From Dactylorhiza incarnata (Eukaryota; Streptophyta; Magnoliopsida; Asparagales; Orchidaceae), in NCBI GenBank assembly GCA_033032865.1, contig JAWHQI010000024.1, forward strand, positions 2,728,001 through 2,792,000: a DNA stretch of 64,000 nucleotides. Reading direction: 5' to 3'. A program made the translations under genes and the position numbers. Positions 1 through 10,372 of this stretch are shown here, one piece after another (within the stretch, counting starts at the first letter, position 1; each line of letters opens with the position of its first letter). The notes below the pieces were generated by a model. It worked only from the letters and a program-made list of their open reading frames with translations, was not told the DNA's origin and did not search any database.

Positions 1-2500
1 GAGTATTTTTACTACAATTTTTTTTTAATTAATTCTGTTTTCATTGAAATGCATGAAATAGTTCTCTAGATATTTTGAATAAATGTTTTTTTTGGTTTTT
101 TTCTTTGCTCATATACCCTCAAAGGCACCCACAAATATCTGGGCAAAAGCTAAACTCCCACAGTCAATACTTTTTACTCATATATCATGTGAAAATATTC
201 ACTTTTTAATACATTTTTCATTTTATTTTTTCTCCACAGTTATATTTTTCTAATTTATTTTATTTTATTAGTTTTCTGTATTTTTAAATTTTTCCGATTT
301 ATATTTTCTTTTTTATTTTTAGTGTTTATTTTCTTACTTGTTTTATTTTATTTTTTGTAATTTTATTTGATTTAGTGACTTTTTTTTGTTTATTTTATGT
401 TGTTTGGACTATGGTGATCACTTTGATTGTGTAATGCTGAACTTAGAACTATAATACATAATGAGTGACAGTGCCCATGGTTCATCTCTGCCCTGGGGCC
501 AACAATAATTTTCATCACTAGCTTCTCTTGTAGGCGGTGTGAGGAGGCGACAGTACTACTGCTGGCCTGTTGTGTAAAGGGGATATCGCCTTGTCACTCC
601 CTACAGAGGACGGAGCGAGGACTACACTGTTGCCACCGAGACATGAGGAACTTTGTGCACTATCACTCATAAATCCAACACCAATGATTCAATTGCCAAA
701 AATAACATCCATTGAGGTGCAAATATAATCAGTATAATGATATTAAGGGAAAAAGAAACTCAAGGTAATGGTACTTAAAAATTCATTCAAATCCTGTTAT
801 TAAGTTATCATTATGGACACTCAATCAATTCTTTATCAGTATAAAACACCACATGAAATTTAGTAACTGTGAATAAAAGACTGATAAATCGTGAAAAAAG
901 TGCTATCTAGCCTAATTTACAATTCAACGATAGGTTCTACCCTGTTGTCGCAGTTCTTCTGCTTCTTCTTTAGTTAGTCCTTTGAGAGCTTATTCAATGA
1001 GTCTGGGAGAGACATGAGGTGTTGATTTCAAAAACATCATGAGATATCAAGGTCGTATACATGGGTTGTTGTTTCTTCCATAAAATTGATAGACAATTCC
1101 ACCAGTCTGGCGTAAGAGCTTCTCTCCTACCAAGTACAAAAGGTGAGTCAGAAAAAATTGGTAATGACATTTGATTCTACCAACCAAGTATCGATGATCG
1201 TCGAGGCTGCAAGAATGGAAAATAGGGAGAAATAGAGAGATATGTGTGGAGAGGAGAGACAAAGAGAGAGCAAGAGTGATGCATGCAGATGATGTAGTGG
1301 AAACACTCTTGTCCGCAATGAATAAGTAGGCGAACGGTCGTCGATGCCTTAGAACGTGGAGTGCGGAGCTGATTTGGTTACAAAATTCCTATGATGCATT
1401 TTATTTTCAAAGAGGTAACACATAATGTTACTTCACATCCACTGGCACCCCTCCTATATTATTGTCTATCCACCCCTTCTCTAAAATTCATGAATTGTAG
1501 ATAAAGATAAGGTATAGCTCTTGAAAGGATTTTTGCTGGCTAGTCCTCTCCTTTAAATGCATCTTAAGATGAGTTCCACAATCTCCTCTTGAAAAATGTA
1601 GGGACATATTTCAATTTCTCACTTATTCAAGAGAACTAAATTGGAGAATAAAATCTTGATTTAGGTTCTAAGAATTCTCAATTGCATGTCAATGCATAAA
1701 CATAGTTTTTTATAACATCCATATAGAGAAGAAACAAGCGTATATACATGTGAAATATGTAGAAGAACACAAATATATCTAATTTTTAATTTGAATTAAT
1801 GTTAGAAACTTAAGTTGCATGTTTAACATAATCAATTGTGTCTAATTCATAGATAGAAGAAAACAATTTCACATAAGAATAGCAACATATGAATAATGAA
1901 AATAAATTTTTGGGAAGGAAAGCTCATGCATCATATGAATTCATTTTCAAAAATTCAGTACCAAGGGTGCCACTATGTTCAAATTGTATTATAGAACTTT
2001 TATTTGTTTTATGTAGTGACTATAAAGCCCGATGAACGTCTTAATCAAAACAACCAATCTCTATGGAGAATATGAAGAGTTATTTTTCTAATTACTCGAT
2101 CAAAAATAAAGAACACACATATGAAATAGAACTCAAGTGAATGGCGATACTACTTAAATGTGAAAATTAACATATACCATTTTTCGCCTCGAGTTCATGC
2201 TTCATTATGGTGGCGATACCCAAGAGTCTTGATGTGTTTCTCCTTATGAAATCCACGGCGCTTGCGGATCCCGTTAACATACAAAAGTGTTAGGGATTTC
2301 AATCTATACAATAAGAGGAAGTTACAAAATATGTTTGATGTTCTAAATCCAAGATTGGATACGAAAACTCGTAGGGTTAAGGCGATCTAGAACTAAGCAA
2401 TGCATATATCCTATAGTTGATAAGATGACTATGGATTTCCAATGCTTTGATGAGAGCCAATCAAGTTTTAACAATATCAAGCCCTATGTAATTTAATCAT
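1..2500. other. No recognised gene; AT-rich flank
   Basis: This stretch is AT-rich, especially the first 420 bases, and contains only short open frames with no family resemblance that I can see. A somewhat more GC-rich patch lies around 480-660 but has no long frame. It could hold decayed transposon sequence, because the next recognisable feature is the broken end of a Copia element. Confidence 0.4.
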
Positions 2501-3029
2501 ACAGAGTAGCATTGGGCATACCTTTAGTGCGATCAAGTGATTGATCCAAAGCCAAGAGAATAAAATTAATTTGCATGAAGTAGTGAGGCTTCACCTTCAA
2601 TTGAAAAACCAGTAATCGGGTCTATGAATTGGATCCAAAATAGAACATACCCTATTTTCTCTATGATCTGAAGGCAAGGCACGAGATCCCTAGAAACAAT
2701 GGCTGATCGTCGGCAAGCTTGAGGAGAAAGAAGACCTCTTGCCAACACCCTTAGTGCTTCTCCAAGACTCGATCTGCAGTAGCCAAAAAAGGAGAAAAAC
2801 AACCATAATATTTCCACCCTTGTTCATTCGTAAAAACACACAATGAAATATTTGGTTTATCCCTTGCTTAATAGATAGGCAAAAAATGGGAGTTACAAAA
2901 TTGGGGCAAACCCCAAAACTCCCAAAATAAATAACCAAATATTAAATTAAATCCTATGAAATAATTAGGATTTATTCATCATGCATAACATTGGGCCAAG
3001 GGCGAGACTGGGTGTCTATTTGACACTCT
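2500..3029 (-). repeat. Candidate 3' LTR remnant of Copia element F
   Basis: Read on the minus strand, this stretch follows the truncated RNase H of element F and starts with TGTCAAATAGACACCC. It looks like Copia LTR sequence in texture, with an AT-rich U3 followed by a pyrimidine-rich part. No matching second LTR was found on the right side of the window, so the call rests on position and appearance only. Confidence 0.25.
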
Positions 3030-3044
3030 TGCGAATGAATTAAT

Positions 3045-3437
3045 GAGTTTATGTTTGATACTCTTCCACGAAATAACCCCGCCAACAAACTTAAATATAT
3101 AACATTAAGTAGACTTCATGTTATCCTCACACTCGCCAAAATCAGAATCTGTATATCCCACCAAGTTAAGGATTTGTACTTTATGGTATACCAACTTAAA
3201 ATCTTTTGTTCCTTTTAAATACCTTAAAACCTTCTCGGCAGCCACCCAATGAGCTATTCTTGAGTTCGACTGATATTTGCCTAGAAGTTCTACTATGAAG
3301 GCAACGTTTAGTTTGGTATAGACTTGAGCATACATTAAGCTACCTATCACAATAGCATAAGGTATATCCTTCGTGCACTCACTCTCTCTGTATTATTCTT
3401 AGGGCATTATGCTAAGCTGAGTTTATCACCCTTAATC
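3045..3437 (-). pseudogene. Copia element F, RT end and RNase H start (fragment)
   Basis: This is the carboxy-terminal part of a Copia polyprotein in the TNT1-94-like group. On the minus strand it shows the post-RT block with GSLMYAQV, AEKVLRYLKGTKDF, YTDSDFGECED and, after an in-frame stop at 3105-3107, a readable VGGVISWKS. The last is the start of the RNase H region that normally leads to the conserved A-x-S-T-x-E-A-E-Y segment, which is missing, so the gene is truncated. Its upstream part lies at 12352-12966, beyond the E1 insertion; the TSD TAATC marks the cut. The element is dead. Confidence 0.85.
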
Positions 3438-3525
3438 TGTAACACCCCAAAATTCTTAGTTCAGTGAATTAGGCGGAGTGGTGGTGCTGCGCTCGGAATA
3501 GGCTGGAATTTTCATAGCAGCTAAT

Positions 3526-3684
3526 CGCGCACGACCACTGTCCCTCTTCACGCACGACCAGTGATCGTGCGCCTGCGATCGTGCGTTAATTCGCAAGGAT
3601 TCAGAGTTCTGTTGCGATAAGTGCGCACGATCAGGGGAAGTATTGCGCACGACCACTGACCGTGCGTCGATGCTCGTGCGCCCT
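3526..3684 (+). promoter_or_regulatory. E1 U3 array of CGCACGA / TCGTGCG inverted motifs (5' LTR)
   Basis: About eight copies of a CGCACGA or TCGTGCG unit lie in 160 bp, several arranged head to head (CGCACGACCA facing TGATCGTGCG). The array is CpG-rich and lies upstream of the presumed transcription start. The equivalent in the 3' LTR is 10461-10619. A cis-regulatory role is inferred. Confidence 0.65.
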
Positions 3685-3983
3685 GTTTATTCTGTTCCGC
3701 AATTTTGAGCGGAGAAGGTGATCGGTCCGTCCAAATCTTTTGGAATCCGATCCAGCGGCTAGGATTAGATGCTGGAGGTTATTAGGGCTTATGAGAGGGG
3801 TTTAATCCTCATTATTTCATATCCATTCTCTCTCCAAACCTAGAGGAAGAAGAAGGAGGCAAGGAAGAAGAAGGAGAGATCCCTCCATTGACGGAGCTTC
3901 GGAGCTCCGTTTCGCGAGCCGATTCCAGATCTGGAGAGTGCAGCCCGGTGCGGTCGTTTCCCTCCGTCTAGAATCTCGGATCC

Positions 3984-4007
3984 ATGGCGAAGAAGAACGC
4001 TCCTAGG
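3984..4007 (+). CDS. gag: E1 gag exon 1 (start codon inside the LTR)
   Basis: An ATG at 3984 opens eight basic codons (MAKKNAPR), followed directly by a GTAACG splice-donor-like site at 4008. The gag frame at 5640 onward lacks any ATG before the conserved domain and has an in-frame stop at 5637-5639, exactly inside an AG acceptor. Joining 4007 to 5640 keeps frame and supplies a start codon with a basic amino terminus, as is usual for Ty3 Gag. The ATG and donor are also present in the 3' LTR (near 10919 and 10943). Splicing is inferred from the sequence alone. Confidence 0.6.
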
Positions 4008-5639
4008 GTAACGATTCTTCCTCTCGATTTTTGGACTTGTCATTTGTCCTCTCCTTCATATCTCTATGCTCGCATGAGGAATCCCTTTCACCAAATGGGT
4101 GGAGTGTAGGATTTTCCTCAAGTTCTTCGGAACTCCGGATCGATTGTGTCCGTCCCCGGCATATTGCACGTAGAAAATCCGGTAGTCGTGCGGATTTAGG
4201 CATTGTGTGTGAAGCATATTCGTGGTTGTGAGCCCGAATCGGTGATGCTTGATTTGCGACGTTGCATTAAGGTTAGGCCTAGAATGCGTGCCAGAGAATG
4301 ACTCCGCGAAATCATCTATAGTATTGCGGGAATTAAGTGTAGGCGTCTTGTGAAGATCCTAACGGAAGCCCCATGCTTTGAGATTGGATGAAGGCAAACC
4401 TTCACCACGAAATTGATGCGGAGCGTATTGTACCTCCTTCGTTGAGTATAGGTGAAGCCTAGATCCTTGTGAAGGGGTTAGGTGCATAGCTTATAATTTG
4501 TGTAGCACAAGAAAGTGCTAAACCCTTACGGGCCGAGGTGAAGCCGTACCCGCGTCGTGCGATAGATCGCGACGATTAGAGCACAGGCAAAGCTAAACCG
4601 AACCCGTTTCCATGCAGATCGGTAAGGGGTCCCTACCTCATGTAGCCGTGTGATCATGGGAGAGGTCGTGGAAGGTGATTCACCTAGACCGACCAAAAGC
4701 TCTTTTTCCCACCTAAGGCGTTGGCCCTTACGGTGGAGTGTTTTGTGGAATGGATGTTATGTTAGCCTCATGCGATTGCTTAGGCGGTTGTGGGGAACCT
4801 TCGGGTGAACCCAACCAACATCATGTGCATACATAGGTTCCTTTCTTTTGATGCTCAACCTAGAAGATTGATTGTGCTTGAAACCTCACCTGGTGTAGTT
4901 GCACTTTCTTTATTTTAGTATTTGTGCTAGTATGGCTTGCTTGTAGGGTAGAAGCTCCGCCACCCCGGGAAAGGGGTGGGGTCGTTATAATTTGGTCAGC
5001 TTTGCTGACCGTTACCTTGTTGGCCACCGCTTGGTGGAATGTTCTTATGCAGGTGCAGGTGAGCCTAGCGGAAAATAGCGGGCGGTGGCCCTTATGCTGA
5101 GTTGGCCCTCGAAGGCCAGCCTCTTTTCTATTTCTTGTATTGTCGGCCTGCGTGCCGATGTTTGTTTGGAGTTTTATCACTTTTGGTAAATGTAAGGCCT
5201 TAAGGCCGTAACTCTATATTATGGTTCTATTCCTATGATAGTGGACAATTCTCTTTGAAATGGTTTTTAATCAAATGCTTCCGCTTACGTTTCGTACTCT
5301 CGTGTAGTGTATTCTTTTCTGTTTATCACCTTTTAACTCCTAGCTAGTGTGGTTTGTATGGCGTGGGGTCCCGGCCGGACCCGCTGTTATACTTTTCGTA
5401 CTGGCAGGGTGTTACAATTTGGTATCGGACTTAAGGCGTCGATCCGTAGTTTAGCGAATTCGGGACGAATTCCTTTTAAGGGGTGGTGTGCACGAGATGT
5501 GCATTCACCTAAAACGACAAAAACTAATAAGAATGTCCACTTAGGAATGGAAAAACATACTTGTTTGCGGAACCTGAGCGTTCCATGATTGTTATTTGCT
5601 ATGTTTTCAGTCACTAAATTGTGTCTTACACGATTATAG
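4008..5639 (+). other. Putative E1 leader intron (contains the PBS)
   Basis: This 1632-nt span begins GTAACG and ends GATTATAG. Removal puts the LTR start codon in frame with gag (phase 0). It includes the 3' part of the 5' LTR and the primer binding site at 5420, so a spliced RNA could be translated but not reverse-transcribed from that site, while unspliced RNA would serve as genome. An alternative acceptor at 5610 gives the wrong frame. Confidence 0.55.
5420..5430 (+). promoter_or_regulatory. E1 primer binding site
   Basis: TGGTATCGGAC starts three bases after the 5' LTR. Its first seven bases match the tRNA-Met-type plant PBS (TGGTATCAGAG) and the rest is divergent. Confidence 0.7.
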
Positions 5640-6840
5640 GCGACTAGAAGTGGTGCGGAGCCGTCTCAACCCCGTAACACTGCTGAAAGTAGTGGGTCGG
5701 CTGAAGTGCCAGCGACCACTCCTCCTGCTGAGATGATCAGGTTAATTGCAGAAGCTGTCTTCGCGATGATCAATGCTCAACCGCAAAGGCTTGCACAACC
5801 TTCTACGCCTATTACTGATGCGGCCCCGGTGATCGAACCTGCGGTGGAACCGAGGGTTGAGACCCCTGTGCTAGTGGCTGCAGTGGAACCTGCGGTGGTG
5901 CAAAGGGCGGAGCGTCCTGTGGTGCATGTAGCCGTTGCGCGAGCACGTGATCAGCAACTGCAACACTTTCTAAGCTTCCATCCTCCAATTTTCTCGGGGA
6001 CCGGATCCCCAACGGAGGCGGAGGACTGGCTGTCAACGATTAGGAAAACTTTAAAGGCGACAGCAACATAAGAAGCTATGATGGTCACTTTAGCCACCTT
6101 CCTCCTTAACGGAGAGGCAAAGCGTTGGTGGGCCGAACAGGAAGTGCACAAGTTTGGAGGCAAAGAGATTACCGAGATCACGATAGCGGAGTTCTCAAAG
6201 TCATTTCTTCAAAGGTGTATTCCTTCTGCCCAACGCATTGCGTTGCAGAACCAGTTTCTGAAGTTAACTCAAGGCGACAGCTCAGTGGATGAGTACTTGC
6301 ACGAGTTCACTAAATTGGGTCGTTATGCGGGGCCTATGATGGAAGATGAAGAGACAAAGATGAACAAGTTCTATGAAGGTCTTCGGGACGAGTTGAGGCT
6401 GCTCCTTGCAGGCCCAATGACGTTAGGTTTCCATGTGATGGTCCAAACTGCCAGATCCCTAGAGTTGGACATGAGGAGGGTACAAGCAAAAACCGTAGCA
6501 AAGAAACCTGAGTTTCATGCGCCGGTCTCTCAGTCCAAGTCAGAGTTCAGAAAGAACAAAAGGAAGTTCAAACCGGCGGAGCAAACTCGCTCAAATGTTT
6601 CGGGAGCAACGACTGTGCGGGGTCCTATCACGTGTTTCACCTGCGGGAAGGTGGGACACAAGGCTGCGGTGTGTCGAAGTGGTCCCCCGAAGGCAGAGAA
6701 TCGAGCATTGGACTATGCTCGTGCTGCGGAAAAGGGTAAAGCTGCGGAGTCTTCGGCTTCCCAGCACATTATTCCGACTCAGCCGAGAGTCAATTCGCTT
6801 GGCCAGCAAGAAGCCATACGACAAGCTGATGTTGTCACAG
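5640..6840 (+). pseudogene. gag: E1 gag (one internal stop)
   Basis: This is the Gag structural protein of a Ty3 element, which forms the virus-like particle and binds the RNA genome. The frame starts at the presumed exon 2 (5640), with a proline/valine-rich region, then the retrotransposon gag domain (HFLSFHPPIFSG, EDWL, GEAKRWW, FSKSFLQRCIP, VDEYLHEFTKLGRYAG), and a CCHC zinc knuckle CFTCGKVGHKAAVC near 6635-6675. A TAA at 6069-6071 breaks the frame just before the gag core. Its context is consistent with a C-to-T change of a glutamine codon. Without splicing the reading frame ends in TAA at 6849-6851; with the 82-nt intron it runs on into protease. Confidence 0.9.
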
Positions 6841-6922
6841 GTATGAATTAAAAGTTAGCTTTTACATAGCTATTTGTGATTATACTGTTGTGCAACTGTA
6901 TGTTTTATTCGTGTGCAATTAG
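6841..6922 (+). other. Putative 82-nt intron at the E1 gag/protease junction
   Basis: The sequence CACAG then GTATGA at 6841, and GCAATTAG then GC at 6923, are good plant splice sites around an AT-rich, T-rich 82 nt. Gag is in frame 0 and pol in frame 1; removing 82 nt joins them exactly (phase 1). The join reads DVVTG then FVLIFNYP, which matches the usual V-V-T-G segment just before the protease of plant chromoviruses. The stop at 6849 lies inside the intron. Confidence 0.65.
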
Positions 6923-9900
6923 GCTTTGTCCTAATTTTCAACTATCCGGCGAGAACTCTATTTGATACGGGTGCATCGCACTCTTTTCTGTCTGAGGACT
7001 TCGTGGGGCGAATCGGAGTGCCATCTACCTTCGTAGAGGATAGATTGGAAGTAGTGCTACCCAATGGATCTCGCATGTCTGCGGATAGGAAGAGCCGTGT
7101 GAAGGTGCGGATCGGAAATCAGGATTTTGATTTGGAAGCATCGTTATTACCGTTAGCTGAATTCGATGTGATCTTCGGCATGGACTGGCTCTCGGAGCAG
7201 CGTGCATGCATAGATTGCAATTCTAAGGAGATCACTCTGGGAAGGAACACCGATGGAGAAACCACGTTTGCCGGTATGCGAGGAGCGAGCAAGACGCTGA
7301 TGTCTGCTCTCCAAGTGGTTAAGGCGGTGAGAAAAGGCGCCGAGTTGTTCTTCACCTTGCTGGAGGCTTCGGAGCCAAAGCCCAGGTTATGTGATGTCCC
7401 AGTTGTAGCGGAGTACGCCGATGTGTTTCCTAGCGAACTCCCTGGGGCTCCGCCTCATCGGGAGATTGATTTCTGTATCGAGTTGGTGCCAGGTGCCAAA
7501 CCTGTGGCCCGCTCACCGTACCGGATAGCGCCAAAGGAATTGGCAGAGCTGAAGGTTCAATTGCAAGAGTTGCTAGAGCAAGGCTACGTACGTCCAAGTT
7601 CATCGCCTTGGAGTGCACCGGTCCTCTTTGTGAAAAAGAAGGACGGGAGCTTGCGTCTATGTATTGATTATCGAGAACTAAACAAGTTGATCGAGAAGAA
7701 CCGATATCCGATTCCAAGAATCGATGATTTATTCGACCAACTGGTTGGGTCGACGGTCTACTCCAAACTGGACCTAAGGTCCGGCTATTACCAACTGCGG
7801 ATAAGGGAATGTGATATTCCAAAGACAGCGTTCAGTACCCGCTTTGGGCACTATGAGTTCACGGTGATGCCGTTCGGTCTATCTAATGCACCGTCGATAT
7901 TCATGGACTTAATGAACAGGACGTTCCGTGAGTATTTGGATCAATTTGTGATCGTCTTCATCGACGACATTTTGGTATACTCTCAATCGGAAGAGGAGCA
8001 TGTAGGGCATCTGCACGCAGTTCTAAGCACCTTGAGGAGGAGTCAGCTTTATGCCAAGTTCTCCAAGTGCGAGTTTTGGCTACCGTCAGTAGCATTCCTT
8101 GGTCACGTCGTTAGTGGAGATGGAATTGCTGTTGATCCGTCGAAGATAGAAGCGATCCGAGCCTGGCCTTTGTTGAAAAACGTAGCGGAAGTCCGAAGTT
8201 TCTTAGGACTTGCCGTCTATTATAGGCGCTTTGTGGAAAACTTCTCGAGGATTGCACTTCCTCTCACTAAACTGACTAGGAAAGATCATAAGTTCGTTTG
8301 GTCGCCCGAGTGCGCACGAGCTTTTGAAGAGCTGAAGAGCCGTCTGACCACGGCGCCCATTCTATGCTCGCCATGTGGTACGGAAGGCTACGAAATTTAT
8401 AGCAACGCCTCGGGGAGTGGTTTGGGTTGTGTCCTAGTGCAGTTCGGTAAGGTAATTGCCTACGGCTCCCGACAGTTGAAGGTTCATGAGAGGAATTACC
8501 CGGTCCATGATTTGGAGCTAGCGGCCGTGGTATTTGCTCTTAAGCTTTGGAGGCATTATTTGTATGGCGTGAAGATCGACATCTTTACCGACCACAAGAG
8601 CCTCAAGTACTTGCTGGATCAAAGGGAGTTGAATATGCGTCAAAGGAGGTGGTTGGAGTTCCTTGGGGACTACACCTTCGACATCAAATATACTCCTGGA
8701 AAGGGAAATGTAGTTGCGGACGCGTTGAGTCGTCGGGCTCCCGCTCAAGCAAATTGGATTTTGATGCACGACGAGCATCTAATCCGTGAGCTGGAAGAAA
8801 TGGAGATCATTTGCGTTGATAGGAGAGCGTCTACTTCAGCATGCTTGAACTGGACGGAGGTTCAATACGACCTTGCCGACCGAGTTTGACAGGCATTGGA
8901 GCTGGATGAGAGCATGAAACGCTATAAAGCGGAAACCGTTGATGGGTTAAACGCTAATTTCTCCTTCGAAGATGGCCTTATGTGGAAAGAGGGCAGATTG
9001 TGCGTCCCAAACATTGGCACTCTACGGGCGGAGTTGATGTACGAGGCTCATCATACCAAGTACTCTATCCACCCGGGGAGCACGAAAATGTACATGGACA
9101 TGAAGAAACTTTTCTGGTGGCCGGGTATGAAGAGAGACATTGCCCTCTACGTGGCCAAGTGTAATACTTGCGCGTTGGTGAAGGCGGAATGTCAGCGTCT
9201 CGGTGGATTTTTGAAGTCCTTGCCGATTCCGGAGTGGAAGTTTGATGATATCTCGATGGATTTCGTGCACGGATTGCCGAGATCACAGCAGGGAAACGAC
9301 GCCATCTGGGTGATCGTGGACCGATTGATGAAAGTATCACACTTTATTCCGAACCGGAAGGATGATTCTGTAGAAAAGCTAGCGAAGCTCTATGTTGATA
9401 GTATTGTGCGGCTGCACGGTGTCCCTCGTAGCATCGTCAGCGATCGTGACGGGCATTTCACATCGAAAGATTGGAGGCTTATCCATGAACTGTTGGGCAC
9501 TAAATTGAAGTTTAGCACGGCCTTCCACCCGCAAACGGATGGGCAGACCGAGAGGACCAACAGGACTATGGAGGATATGCTCCGAATGTGCGCTCTATAT
9601 TTTGAAAAGAAGTGGGAAGATCATCTCTATATGATCGAGTTTGCCTACAATAATAGCTACCAAGCCAGTATACAGATGGCTCCCTTCGAGGCCCTCTATG
9701 GTAAGAAGTGTCGTACGCTGTTGTCTTGGGCGGAAACGGGCGATACTAAGCTATTAAAGCGAAAGGACATTGAGGAAGCAACTTCGATGATCCGATCTAT
9801 ACGTGAAAGGCTATTGATTGCCCAGGATAGGCAAGCAAAATATTACAACGCCAAGCATAGGAACCTAGAGTTCACCGTTGGTGACCGGGTTTACTTGAAG

Positions 9901-10308
9901 ATCAAACCGTTCAAAGGGGTATCAAGGATCCTACGCTTGAAAAAGCTCCGTCCAAGGTACTTAGGACCGTTTGAGATTGTGGAGCGTGTTGGTGATGCGG
10001 CTTATCGGCTTGCACTATCTGCAGAGCTGAGCGGTCTGCACGACGTGTTTCACATTTCAGTTCTGAGGAAGGCAGTGCAAGAGCCTACTCATATCGTTGT
10101 GGTCGGCAAAGTGCCGGTTGATAGTGGGTTGTCGACGAAAGTCAAGCCCTTATGCATCGAGGATACCGAGGTAAAGCAGTTGCGGAACAAGTCCATTCGG
10201 ATGGTAAAAGTCCGGTGGGATAATTGCGGCCGAGAGGAGCTATCTTGGGAGAGAGAGCAAGCGATGCTTGCGGAGTACCCCGAGCTGTTTCTCTCAGGTA
10301 ATTTATAA
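6923..10308 (+). pseudogene. pol: E1 pol: protease, RT, RNase H, integrase, chromodomain (one stop)
   Basis: This is the enzymatic polyprotein. Protease shows [10 protein letters not shown] (catalytic Asp codon 6964). RT runs through RSGYYQLRI and FIDDILVYS (the two catalytic Asp codons at 7963-7968). RNase H shows TDHKSLKYL and ends near DALSRR. After a TGA at 8887-8889 the same frame resumes with the integrase: the HHCC finger (HHTKYSIHPG, CNTCALVKAEC), Asp in SMDFVHGLP (codon 9259), Asp in VSDRDGHF (9442) and Glu in GQTERTNR (9550). The last two are 35 residues apart, as in DD35E enzymes. The carboxy end has a chromodomain-like VKVRWDN...LSWERE segment. The single TGA fits a CGA-to-TGA transition. 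Confidence 0.93.
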
Positions 10309-10354
10309 CTGTAATTCCTGCTATTACTGTTTTCGAAATTTCGGGACGAAATTC

Positions 10355-10372
10355 TTTTAAGGGGGCTGGAGT
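10355..10372 (+). promoter_or_regulatory. E1 polypurine tract
   Basis: The purine-rich run AAGGGGGCTGGAG directly precedes the 3' LTR and would prime plus-strand synthesis. Confidence 0.75.

Larger units (their letters stand above)
3438..5416 (+). repeat. E1 5' LTR
   Basis: This 1979-bp LTR begins TGTAACACCC and ends GGGTGTTACA. It carries an inverted-motif array (3526-3684), a purine-rich leader near 3840-3880, and an ATG at 3984 that appears to open gag. I see no canonical TATA box; the CT-rich stretch near 3826-3836 is a plausible initiation region. Confidence 0.95.

Noticed and set aside
1..3044. A host gene in the left flank
   Set aside because: No long frame, no splice-consistent exon series and no recognisable domain were found.
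3840..4231. Open frames on both strands in the E1 LTR (and the same at 10775-11166)
   Set aside because: They are short, overlap on opposite strands and have no domain. They are duplicated only because the LTR is. The short ATG exon at 3984 is the only coding call kept.
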